Position numbers and translations under genes: made by a program. Below, in pieces: positions 15,211 through 21,115 of a stretch of DNA of 21,115 nt. Position 1 is the stretch's first letter. Every line of letters begins with the position of its first letter. The notes beneath the pieces are model-generated. The model made no database searches, was not told where the DNA came from, and saw nothing but the letters and a program-made list of their open reading frames with translations. This DNA is from a virus, in IMG/VR virus record IMGVR_UViG_3300031787_000983, positions 1 through 21,115 of that record, one strand, 5' to 3'.

Positions 15211-16394
15211 ATTCGTTTTACCGCGTAATTACTCTGCTTGTTTAGTTTATCGCCTATAATGTACCGCGCCGCGTCAATAGCGTGGTTGTTAAAGTCTACT
15301 GGCTCGTTGATGATATTGCCCTGTCTGTCGGTGCGCCATTTGTAAGTTTCAAATTCCTTGGCCACAAAATCGGAGCAAACCACGATGCTGTACTGCTTCA
15401 TTAAGTCAATAGTGAAATTAACGCTTCCCCTCGGCTTATTAGCTGCCTTGATGCCTCGCCAGCCTAACCGATATAATTCTTCAATGCTTTTTGGCTCTGA
15501 TGAATCGGCTATTATCGTGTCGCTCTTGCCCACATTTTCCAATAGCATCCTGTCCGATATATCCTTGTTAGTTAGTCCGCGTTCGTAGATCAAGCAGTCG
15601 ATGTAAAGCTCACCGCCTGAAAGGTAGCACGCCACTAATGCCGATACGTCGTTACTGAATCCAAAGTCTAAACCATACCCTATCAGCTTGGCTTCTTTGG
15701 GTAAATTACCGCGCCTCCAGTTTGTGAAAATGATGCCCCTTAATTGGGTGTATTGTCCAGCGCCGAACACTAGCCAAGTGTCCATATCTTGAACCTTTAG
15801 CAGTTCGATTTCGCGGACCACCTCTTTTTCTAGGTACGGATTGTTTACGTAAGTGCTAACAATAACCTCAACATCACCCACCTCATGTTGCCTTATGTCT
15901 TCGTAGAAGGTTTTTAGAACATGGTACGGATTGGAAGGATTAAACGCAAAGAAGCACCTCCCTGTGGTACGGATAAGTAGCTGCTTAATATCTTCGCTCG
16001 TTAGCTCGTTAGCTTCATCTATAAACAAGTGCTTTCGCTTTCTACCTCTAACCTTTGTTTCATTGTCGATGCTAAAAAACTCAACCGTGCGATTTCCACA
16101 AACAAAGGTTAGAGTTGTCAAGTTTTCCTTTACAACTGAAAGCCAGCCAGCCTCGGCTAAGATCTCCTTAAAGTCCCGATATGTCGAAGCCCTGAGCGCT
16201 GGTGATGTTTTGCGGACAATCGAAAAAAAGCCGTTTGAGTCAACCGGCCAATGCTCGCCCACCTTGCCAGAAACTAACCATATCGCGGCAATTTGAGCGA
16301 CTGAAAAAGACTTGCTGCTTCGTGAACTACCACGGTTCAGGCATATCTTTTTCGCGCTATTCCAATTGTCTTCAAAAACTCCGGTTGCTTTCAA
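15207..16394 (-). CDS. terL: Terminase large subunit (PBSX/Terminase_3-like)
   Basis: A 395-residue packaging ATPase-nuclease. The ATPase half has a deviant Walker A LNRGSSRSSKSFS (19-31), Walker B HLFIDEANE (122-130) and a coupling motif FNPSNP (151-156). The nuclease half has GLDFGFSND (241-249), IIADSSEPKSI (294-304) and VDFNNHAIDAARY (366-378), whose acidic residues D243, D298 and D374 are the probable RNase H-type metal ligands. The only in-frame start is TTG at 16394, since a stop lies 21 nt upstream; it overlaps the upstream gene by 23 bp. The motor powers DNA entry through the portal. The portal gene is more than 11 kb further downstream, not next to terL as is common. Confidence 0.93.
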   Translation of the reverse strand: MKATGVFEDNWNSAKKICLNRGSSRSSKSFSVAQIAAIWLVSGKVGEHWPVDSNGFFSIVRKTSPALRASTYRDFKEILAEAGWLSVVKENLTTLTFVCGNRTVEFFSIDNETKVRGRKRKHLFIDEANELTSEDIKQLLIRTTGRCFFAFNPSNPYHVLKTFYEDIRQHEVGDVEVIVSTYVNNPYLEKEVVREIELLKVQDMDTWLVFGAGQYTQLRGIIFTNWRRGNLPKEAKLIGYGLDFGFSNDVSALVACYLSGGELYIDCLIYERGLTNKDISDRMLLENVGKSDTIIADSSEPKSIEELYRLGWRGIKAANKPRGSVNFTIDLMKQYSIVVCSDFVAKEFETYKWRTDRQGNIINEPVDFNNHAIDAARYIIGDKLNKQSNYAVKRI

Positions 16395-16602
16395 TCGCTT
16401 TTCTAACGTCGTTTATCGCTTCTTCCACGCATGGCCGGCATCCGTTATTGAATTGCAGCCTGCCAGTATAGTTGCGCCACAACTTCATGAAGCTGTGCCA
16501 CTCGTAACCAATAGGCCGCAGCACTCCCGAATCGTCATAACGCTTCAAAAGCTGTTTGGCCAGTTCATAATCTTGCGAATCAGGAACGCCGCTATCATAC
16601 AT
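16372..16602 (-). CDS. Small CxxC protein beside terminase, function unknown
   Basis: A 76-residue protein with FNNGCRPCVEEAINDVRKAI near the C-terminus; a small CxxC helix of this kind recurs beside terminases in Bacteroidota phages, as I recall, with no known function. The two cysteines could bind metal or form a disulfide. The ATG at 16602 gives a 58-bp overlap with the membrane-protein gene. A TTG at 16548 (residue 19) would give a 4-nt overlap with that stop and a 58-residue protein; which start is used is uncertain. The C-terminus overlaps terL by 23 bp. Confidence 0.6.
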   Translation of the reverse strand: MYDSGVPDSQDYELAKQLLKRYDDSGVLRPIGYEWHSFMKLWRNYTGRLQFNNGCRPCVEEAINDVRKAIESNRSF

Positions 16603-16778
16603 AAGCCTGTGTTTATTAGGTAGTTAAAGTTCATCATGTAAACCGATGCTGTAATAGATAACCAAAAGGCCATGCAGGTACAGCAGCTTAAAGGCTTTGG
16701 CCAGTTCATCGCTGGGGAAAGCTCCGAAAAGGCCACGGCAATAGAGGCCACAATAAGGACGTAAGTTAGCTCAAGCAT
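16545..16778 (-). CDS. Small membrane protein with KPLSCCTC motif
   Basis: A 77-residue protein with hydrophobic segments at about 3-20, 37-49 and 52-68, likely two or three membrane spans. Between them lies PKPLSCCTCMAFWL (27-40), a Cys motif I recall from small membrane proteins in Bacteroidota phages and bacteria (KPLSC..C..FW pattern, like DUF1360). No signal-peptidase site is evident. Its start overlaps the GT4 stop by 13 bp. It could assist membrane-linked glycosylation or insertion of a phage product into the envelope; it is not an obvious holin, given the Cys motif and lack of a neighbouring endolysin. Confidence 0.65.
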   Translation of the reverse strand: MLELTYVLIVASIAVAFSELSPAMNWPKPLSCCTCMAFWLSITASVYMMNFNYLINTGLCMIAAFLIRKIMNWPNSF

Positions 16779-17845
16779 CTGTTGAAGTATTCAGCCCTTA
16801 ATTCGTTGACATCGTTTACGTTATAGTGCTTTCTTACCGCATCGTAGGCTATCGCTCCGCGTGCATGCACTTCCTGCCTGTCTTTCATTAGTCGCTGCAT
16901 GACCTTAAGGAATGCGCCGCGCTTGTTCCTTACCAAGATAACCCCATCGCCTAACAGCTCCTTGGCTCTTTGGTATGGTTCAACGTCGCTTGCGATAATC
17001 GGTAGGCCGAACGTTGCAGCTTCGATACACTTTAATTCAGACTTGCACCGCTCAAACTCACCATCAACCAAAGGAGCTAATGCCACGTCGAAACGGTTGT
17101 ATCCTTGGGCATAGTTGAATACAGATGCGGCATTGATAACATTCAGGTTGTCAGCCTCAGCCTTATTGTAGTTGGAAAATATCATGGCAGCTTTACGCCA
17201 AAAAACATCATTGTTCACGTAGCCTTGAAGTACTAAGCGATACATCGACCTATAAGTTGACAAGCTGTGTAGTGTTGCAATATCGTCGGCCAAGATGGTC
17301 AAGTCTTTCTCATGCGTCGCACCGCCGCACCAGCCAAAGCGAATACGCTCGTCGATTACCGGATTAAGTTTAAACTGTGGTTCGTTAAAATCAACCGCGT
17401 TTTTTAATACCACCGCGTCAACGCCTAAGTCTTGTTTAATCTTTTGCTTTAAATATTCCGTGCTAACTGTTACTAAATCAGCACGTTGTAAGTTTTCCTT
17501 GATTATTGGAAGCCTGTATTGGTATCTAGTATAATAAGGGTGGTATTTAGGGAGATGGTAATAGTCATCCAAGTCAACTATTACCTTAACTCCATCGCGT
17601 TCGCAGCAGTCAAACAAATCACGGTGCGACATATCAAACAGGAAGCGGTTAAAAAATACAGCGTCGTAACCGTCAAGCGTGCCGGGTGGAAAGTCTGTGG
17701 CAAACTTAGGGCTATTGGAGATGGTGAAACCTTTGTCGATTAATCCTTTGAGCGGAATGTAATAACGCCAGTACGTTACGCCATTCATCTTCTCCGTGTC
17801 AAAAATCGCCAGTATTGACTTGTTTGGCTTTTGTTCTAAATTCAT
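16766..17845 (-). CDS. Glycosyltransferase, GT4-like (GT-B fold)
   Basis: A 359-residue protein. The N-terminal Rossmann part includes SILAIFDTEKMNGVTYWRYY (10-29), where NGVTYWR is a common acceptor-site pattern, and NRADL-like VTVSTEYLKQKI (125-136). The C-terminal donor-binding part has RFGWCGGATHEKDL (169-182) and FDVALAPLVDGEF (252-264), then KSELKCIEAATFGLPIIAS (268-286), the E(x7)E-type nucleotide-sugar region of GT4 enzymes. It would transfer a sugar from a nucleotide sugar to an unknown acceptor, in the cytoplasm or at the membrane. The start at 17845 overlaps the sigma-like gene by 47 bp. Placement in the packaging operon suggests virion or host-surface modification. Confidence 0.8.
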   Translation of the reverse strand: MNLEQKPNKSILAIFDTEKMNGVTYWRYYIPLKGLIDKGFTISNSPKFATDFPPGTLDGYDAVFFNRFLFDMSHRDLFDCCERDGVKVIVDLDDYYHLPKYHPYYTRYQYRLPIIKENLQRADLVTVSTEYLKQKIKQDLGVDAVVLKNAVDFNEPQFKLNPVIDERIRFGWCGGATHEKDLTILADDIATLHSLSTYRSMYRLVLQGYVNNDVFWRKAAMIFSNYNKAEADNLNVINAASVFNYAQGYNRFDVALAPLVDGEFERCKSELKCIEAATFGLPIIASDVEPYQRAKELLGDGVILVRNKRGAFLKVMQRLMKDRQEVHARGAIAYDAVRKHYNVNDVNELRAEYFNRCLS

Positions 17846-18269
17846 CTATGTAGTGTCTTAATGTTCGTGCCGGCACCGTCGTAAGCTCGCTAACCTTGTT
17901 TATGCTGCCATGCTTCAATATCAGCTTAACTGTTTCGGCCAATATCCTTTCGCGGCGATTGCCTTGTAGAAAAAGCTCTATCGTACCCTCGTAATCTTTA
18001 AGGCAGTATGGGTCTATTTCGTCCGGCCTTTCTTCGTTGTCAGTTAGCTGCTCAGGCTTTTGCTTGCGGTGCTTTTCGGCTTGGCAGTTTATCGCCGTTC
18101 GCATGGCATAGCTCAGGATATGCCCTTTGGCGTGGATAGCTTCGAGGTCTTTGGTAGATAGTTTGATAACTACATCATGGAGTAAGTCCTTCCAATCGCT
18201 GCCGGCTAAACGCTTGCACGCTAGCCGGATTGCTTTGGAATTATACACCTCCATGATTAGGTTATCCAT
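17799..18269 (-). CDS. Phage sigma-like / HTH transcription factor
   Basis: A 156-residue protein built like the small sigma-related factors of Bacteroidota phages. DWKDLLHDVVIKLS (25-38) recalls sigma region 2 (the DLLQE-type helix), and HILSYAMRTAINCQAEKHRKQ (50-70) the region 2 DNA-contact helices. The C-terminal HTH spans about 108-148: ILAETVKLILKHGSINKVSE, then TTVPARTLRHYIDEFRTKAK. It probably directs or activates expression of phage late genes. It overlaps the terS stop by 8 bp and the GT4 start by 47 bp. A DNA-binding regulator unrelated to sigma is the alternative; the region 4-like HTH is the strongest part. Confidence 0.6.
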   Translation of the reverse strand: MDNLIMEVYNSKAIRLACKRLAGSDWKDLLHDVVIKLSTKDLEAIHAKGHILSYAMRTAINCQAEKHRKQKPEQLTDNEERPDEIDPYCLKDYEGTIELFLQGNRRERILAETVKLILKHGSINKVSELTTVPARTLRHYIDEFRTKAKQVNTGDF

Positions 18270-18720
18270 CCTTACGCTGCACCTCTACTTTAACCTCGGT
18301 TATCCGCGTTTCGTTGGTGGTTTCGGATTGCTCTTTTATACCCTCAATGCGTGCGATAATGTTCTCTTTGAGCGCACCTGCCGCGGCTAAGTCGGTGTTG
18401 TGTCTGCGGCAAAATGCCCTTATACGTGTAATGGTGGGGGTAAACTCAGGATGCTGCTCATAAAACTTCAAGTCTTTGAGCAAATCAAAATAAGCCAAAT
18501 ATCCCTCGAAGCCTATAAAGGTTACAGGCCGTTGGATAAACTCAGTTTGTTCGATTCCATCCTTACCCACAAAGTGTGTTTTCGGAATTGGATTGTCTTT
18601 TTGATACTGGATGTAATCTTCAAAAGCTCCCCAAAGCATTTCAGGAGTATCAAATTTGCGCGGCCTTCCCATCTTTTTTGGCTGTGGCTCAACTTTTGAC
18701 TGTGCTTTAATTTTGCTCAT
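18262..18720 (-). CDS. terS: Terminase small subunit (gp3-like DNA-packaging protein)
   Basis: A 152-residue protein when started at the ATG at 18720; a TTG at 18729 would add three residues, so ATG is preferred. GRPRKFDTPEMLWGAFEDYI (18-37) is the hallmark of the gp3-like/Terminase_6 small subunits, with an AT-hook-like GRP. RIRAFCRRHNTDLAAAGALK (99-118) and NIIARIEGIKE (120-130) are also typical. It recognises the packaging site and regulates TerL. The start overlaps the MazG-like gene by 14 bp. terL lies about 1.9 kb downstream, separated by four other genes. Confidence 0.85.
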   Translation of the reverse strand: MSKIKAQSKVEPQPKKMGRPRKFDTPEMLWGAFEDYIQYQKDNPIPKTHFVGKDGIEQTEFIQRPVTFIGFEGYLAYFDLLKDLKFYEQHPEFTPTITRIRAFCRRHNTDLAAAGALKENIIARIEGIKEQSETTNETRITEVKVEVQRKDG

Positions 18721-19342
18721 CGTCTGCAATTTTAGCGGCTTCCAAGGTCAAATCTTCACGTATAACGCCGTATGCTTTAAGGATTCTCTCCAGTTCCGGC
18801 TCCGGCTCAAAGAAGCTGTTAGACTTCAATAATTTACCATCTTCTCGCATGATTGCAAACTTATCGCCAACGGGCTTGATAAAGGTTCTGATACCTTCCC
18901 ACAAGTACTTTTCCTGCACTTCCAATGCTTCGATGTTCGTGTTAGCTAGCTTGCTCATGTTTGAATTATGAACGGCAAAAAAGCATTGATCGAAGATTAA
19001 GCCCTCGTTTAAGGCATCGTTTACCACCTCAGAAAGTAGCTTGTTGATTAGGTACAAAGGGCTGTGCTGATGGTGCTTGTAAATGACTTTTAAGTCCATG
19101 TCATGATAAACCCCTGCATGAAGGTAGTAGCCAATGAGGAAGTAATACGCATCGACTATTGCATCCATGCGACTAATTGGGTCCTTGGCCTCTAAGTATT
19201 CGTCAATCTCTTCCTGAATAAGTTTTTCATGGAAGCGCACTTGGTGAGCGGACAAAGCGTAACCCTGATTAAGGGGTAATCCGGCAGCTATTCGGAAATT
19301 CCGAACAGCCTCTATGTGGTCAATTGGTGGTGTGGTTATCAT
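18707..19342 (-). CDS. MazG/HisE-like nucleotide pyrophosphohydrolase
   Basis: A 211-residue protein of the all-alpha NTP pyrophosphohydrolase group. Metal-binding residues fit E44, E45, E48 in LIQEEIDEYL and D60, D64 in RMDAIVDAYYFLIG, the EExxE-x(11)-DxxxD pattern. VHNSNMSKL (124-132) and DGKLLKS (168-174) are shared with phosphoribosyl-ATP pyrophosphohydrolase-like phage proteins. It would hydrolyse a nucleoside triphosphate to monophosphate and PPi; phages carry such enzymes to adjust dNTP or alarmone pools, the exact substrate being unknown. Its start overlaps the small GRPK-protein stop (ATGA, 19339-19342). Extra C-terminal residues (175-211) are not typical. Confidence 0.75.
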   Translation of the reverse strand: MITTPPIDHIEAVRNFRIAAGLPLNQGYALSAHQVRFHEKLIQEEIDEYLEAKDPISRMDAIVDAYYFLIGYYLHAGVYHDMDLKVIYKHHQHSPLYLINKLLSEVVNDALNEGLIFDQCFFAVHNSNMSKLANTNIEALEVQEKYLWEGIRTFIKPVGDKFAIMREDGKLLKSNSFFEPEPELERILKAYGVIREDLTLEAAKIADDEQN

Positions 19343-19503
19343 TGGGGTTTTGTGTGTTTCTTTCTTCCGTACTTCGCGTTAACTGCCTGAATTGCAGCCT
19401 CATAAGTCGCTCTTTCTGAAGGTTTACAATAGTAGTAATACTGCCTCACCTTCTCTTCGCTTTTGGGTCTGCCTACCTTTGGCCTGTCAATTTCTTGCAT
19501 CAT
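19339..19503 (-). CDS. Small basic protein (GRPK motif), function unknown
   Basis: A 54-residue frame (53 from the second ATG at 19500) between the putative replication gene and the pyrophosphohydrolase. It reads MMQEIDRPKVGRPKSEEKV at its start and ends in AIQAVNAKYGRKKHTKPQ. It is Lys/Arg-rich with an AT-hook-like VGRPKS, as in small DNA-binding proteins. The start overlaps the preceding stop (19487) by 17 bp and its stop overlaps the next ATG by 4 nt (ATGA), the same coupled spacing as its neighbours, which supports it being a real gene. No family recognised. Confidence 0.6.
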   Translation of the reverse strand: MMQEIDRPKVGRPKSEEKVRQYYYYCKPSERATYEAAIQAVNAKYGRKKHTKPQ

Positions 19504-20365
19504 TTTGTAAAGGTAGTAATTTATTTATTTCCTGCTCGGTTTTGTCCAAAATTATTTTGTGATTTTCTTGGACTAGGTTTGATTTCGCTATCCAAACAGC
19601 CGAATTAAAAACCTTTTGATGAAGCTCCGACATCTTGCCAACTATGTCAGGCGTTGGCCTCTCAAATTCCATGACTTCCATTAAGGCGTTTTTAGCGCGT
19701 TTCTCCTCTCTGTCGGTGGTATTACCCCACTCTTGTAACATCTGCCTTCCAGCGGCCTGAATGGCGGCAAATTTCGCATTTGCTGAGATGGTCAACCAGC
19801 CACGTTTTACAGCTTGGTCAAAAATCCATACTCTCGCCCCTTCTTCGATGGTTCTAAGCACTCGACTTGTGACGCTTTCGAGTTTCTCTTTCGGGGTGAA
19901 AACTCCCATTTCGTAAGCTAAGCGGCGAATGTGTTGCAGATCTTCGAGGTTCTGATCTTCGGGTGTTTTGACTTTTTCGGGCAAAGCGGCTGTTTCTGCT
20001 TGTTTAATTGCCTCGGCGCGTTCTTGACTGGTGGAGTATTGCCGTATCCATTCCATCAGGAGTTTGGCGCTAAATGTGACGTAATCGCCGTATTTCCCGA
20101 CTTTACCTTCTTGAAAAACCACGATCAGCTCTTTGGCTTTCATGTGTGGATAGTTGCGTTTGAGGTCGGGAACTATCAACCTTGCGCCTAATTCCACCAC
20201 TTCCGGTTCAATTTTTTGTCCGCAAAAGTTCATGACATCAAGCCATAACTTTCGGATTCCTGCCTCTAACTTTTCGTTTTCAGTTTGTGCAATTGTTGCA
20301 CCTACTCGCGCTTCGGCTATTCGAGTGCTAAGTGTTTTTTGGGTGTTAACCGAAAGGGAATTCAT
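19487..20365 (-). CDS. Putative replication-associated protein, function unknown
   Basis: A 292-residue protein, largely helical, with no catalytic motif I can name. Residues 84-109, FQEGKVGKYGDYVTFSAKLL then MEWIRQY, resemble a short motif (G..GKYGDY......L..W...Y) I recall from conserved proteins next to initiators in Bacteroidota phages, where helicase-loader-like roles are suspected. Its C-terminal half is rich in Lys/Glu helices (TPKEKLESVTSRVLRTIEEG). It overlaps the initiator-like gene by 20 bp and is followed by the small GRPK gene. A replication role is inferred from position only. Confidence 0.5.
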   Translation of the reverse strand: MNSLSVNTQKTLSTRIAEARVGATIAQTENEKLEAGIRKLWLDVMNFCGQKIEPEVVELGARLIVPDLKRNYPHMKAKELIVVFQEGKVGKYGDYVTFSAKLLMEWIRQYSTSQERAEAIKQAETAALPEKVKTPEDQNLEDLQHIRRLAYEMGVFTPKEKLESVTSRVLRTIEEGARVWIFDQAVKRGWLTISANAKFAAIQAAGRQMLQEWGNTTDREEKRAKNALMEVMEFERPTPDIVGKMSELHQKVFNSAVWIAKSNLVQENHKIILDKTEQEINKLLPLQNDARN

Positions 20366-21115
20366 CGTTGCTTGTTGGGTTTTTGCGAAGTTCTTGGATT
20401 AGCGAATTGGCGGCGTGCCACTGTTTAGATTTTTCCGGCGTTTTGAAATTGATGTACTCGGATTTTTTGCGCTGCTGGCAGTAGTTGGAAAAATGGGTGT
20501 AAAGCCCTTTCCATGTGTTGTGATAAAATTCGTCTTTTATGAAAAACTTTTGAAAACAATCTTCAACTATTTCAGGGGTTAACCAAGATTGCATTAAAAC
20601 AAATTTATTGATTCGAGGCTGTAACCACTGTTGGAGCTTTTCGTCTTGGAAGGATTCAAATTTTTCACCTTCAATCCAAAACCCCGGCTCAGATTTCGAC
20701 TTCGAAATTTTTTTCGAAGGCGGTTTAGTATCCTGTGGGTTTTCTAGTATGGTTAAAGTATCATTAGACTGTTGAACTACTAGAATGTTACTCTTACTTC
20801 TTTCTTCTTTATTCTTATTTCTTATTTCTGTCCTTACTTCCGTAGCTACTTTTGTAGCTACAATTGTAGATGCTTTTGCATACCTACTTTCAACGTTTTT
20901 CCTCATTTTCTCGCTCAAACCGTCGATTTTGCCGATTAAGGGTTCGTAGTATTTTGAAAAAAAATGACCGTTTCTTTGCTCGAAAAGCGATTCACTTTTC
21001 AGGAAAAACTGAATGATTTTTGAAGGAATTTTGTATCGTTTTTTGATAAAATTGATGTCGATTTCGTCAACACTTTTGTCGTCACTTTCTACAATGTACA
21101 GGCTTAAAAGCATGA
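20346..21115 (-). CDS. Replication initiator-like protein (N-terminus possibly outside window)
   Basis: The frame is open to the right edge; the first visible ATG is at 21113, but the true start may lie beyond it. Residues 1-80 match the end of a Lin1244/Lin1753-like (DUF4373) replication domain: IPSKIIQFFLKSESLFEQRNG then FFSKYYEPLIGKI, typical of phage initiators, usually preceded by about 40-60 residues not seen here. The middle (79-140) is a low-complexity Lys/Thr/Asn linker encoded by 12-bp repeats. The C-terminal domain WLTPEIVEDCFQKFFIKDEF (177-196), then HNTWKGLYTHFSNY, resembles DnaD/initiator C-terminal helices. It likely binds an origin, perhaps inside this gene, and loads the helicase. 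Codon use is AT-richer than its neighbours, common in initiators. Confidence 0.65.
   Translation of the reverse strand, partial: MLLSLYIVESDDKSVDEIDINFIKKRYKIPSKIIQFFLKSESLFEQRNGHFFSKYYEPLIGKIDGLSEKMRKNVESRYAKASTIVATKVATEVRTEIRNKNKEERSKSNILVVQQSNDTLTILENPQDTKPPSKKISKSKSEPGFWIEGEKFESFQDEKLQQWLQPRINKFVLMQSWLTPEIVEDCFQKFFIKDEFYHNTWKGLYTHFSNYCQQRKKSEYINFKTPEKSKQWHAANSLIQELRKNPTSNDEFPFG
20788..20819 (-). other. AT-rich polypurine tract next to the repeats
   Basis: The minus strand here runs AAATAAGAATAAAGAAGAAAG and continues almost purine-only with few T. It borders the 12-bp repeats directly and would melt easily, as expected for a DNA-unwinding element of an origin. It encodes a Lys/Asn/Glu-rich linker. 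Confidence 0.4.
20820..20879 (-). repeat. Iteron-like 12-bp tandem repeats (candidate phage origin)
   Basis: Five consecutive 12-bp units on the minus strand: GCAAAAGCATCT, ACAATTGTAGCT, ACAAAAGTAGCT, ACGGAAGTAAGG, ACAGAAATAAGA, of rough consensus ACAaaAGTAgcT. They encode residues 79-98 (AKAS TIVA TKVA TEVR TEIR). Within them are perfect palindromes CTACAATTGTAG and TTGTAGCTACAA and a second GTAGCTAC. An AT-rich tract follows. Lambda-type phages often hold their origin as iterons inside the initiator gene, so this is a strong origin candidate; function is inferred. Confidence 0.5.

Noticed and set aside
18721-18729. TTG start for terS three codons upstream
   Set aside because: The ATG at 18720 is a better start and keeps the conserved GRPRKF region unchanged.
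1784-20402. Numerous plus-strand open frames of 60-160 codons
   Set aside because: Each lies opposite a recognisable minus-strand gene, with no family similarity or own leader.
1-21115. CRISPR array, tRNA, integrase or attachment site
   Set aside because: No regularly spaced repeats, no cloverleaf-like sequence and no recombinase-like protein were seen.

Overview
This window is a continuous stretch of tailed-phage genome, either a free phage or the interior of a prophage. It most likely belongs to a phage of a Bacteroidota host. That assignment rests on my recognition of protein families typical of Bacteroidota siphophages: a HK97-like capsid, a scaffold with a small beta domain, an XkdF-like protease, a two-protein tail tip, a CxxC mini-protein beside the terminase and a phage sigma-like factor. 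Most start codons also have A-rich leaders rather than clear Shine-Dalgarno sites, as in that phylum. No database search was possible. I see no integrase, repressor, lysis gene, tRNA, CRISPR array or host gene, so temperate or lytic lifestyle cannot be decided.

All supported genes lie on the minus strand, so the genome reads from high to low coordinates. They are tightly packed, with many 1-60 bp overlaps. Layout in transcription order: (a) replication, 21.1-19.3 kb: a replication-initiator-like protein cut by the window edge, with an internal 12-bp repeat array that looks like an origin; a protein probably also used in replication; a 54-residue protein; and a MazG/HisE-like pyrophosphohydrolase. 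(b) Packaging and surface-modification genes, 18.7-14.1 kb: small terminase, sigma-like factor, GT4 glycosyltransferase, small membrane protein, Cys-containing mini-protein, large terminase, a second glycosyltransferase-like protein and a methyltransferase. (c) Tail, 14.1-7.05 kb: a tail assembly chaperone with a T9 programmed frameshift, a tail-completion protein, two tail-tip/baseplate proteins and the tape measure. (d) Head, 7.0-4.3 kb: protease, scaffold, major capsid protein and probable tail tube, closed by tandem terminators. (e) A second unit, 4.07 kb to the left edge: conserved small protein, portal, connector, and a neck/tail-completion domain fused to a tail fibre that runs off the window.

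Together these genes would make a siphovirus-like particle: TerS/TerL package DNA through the portal; protease and scaffold mature the head; chaperones load the tape measure to set the length of the tube. The glycosyltransferases and methyltransferase are embedded in the morphogenesis operon by 4-nt stop-start overlaps, suggesting virion or host-surface modification late in infection.

The most notable observations are the unusual module order (portal far from the terminase and after the capsid and tail, tail tip before tape measure), the portal with an added winged-helix-like domain, the connector-fibre fusion, the iteron-like array in the replication gene, the T9 frameshift site, and an identical 16-nt leader/start sequence before two genes. 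I do not see a clearly new multi-gene system such as a defence island.
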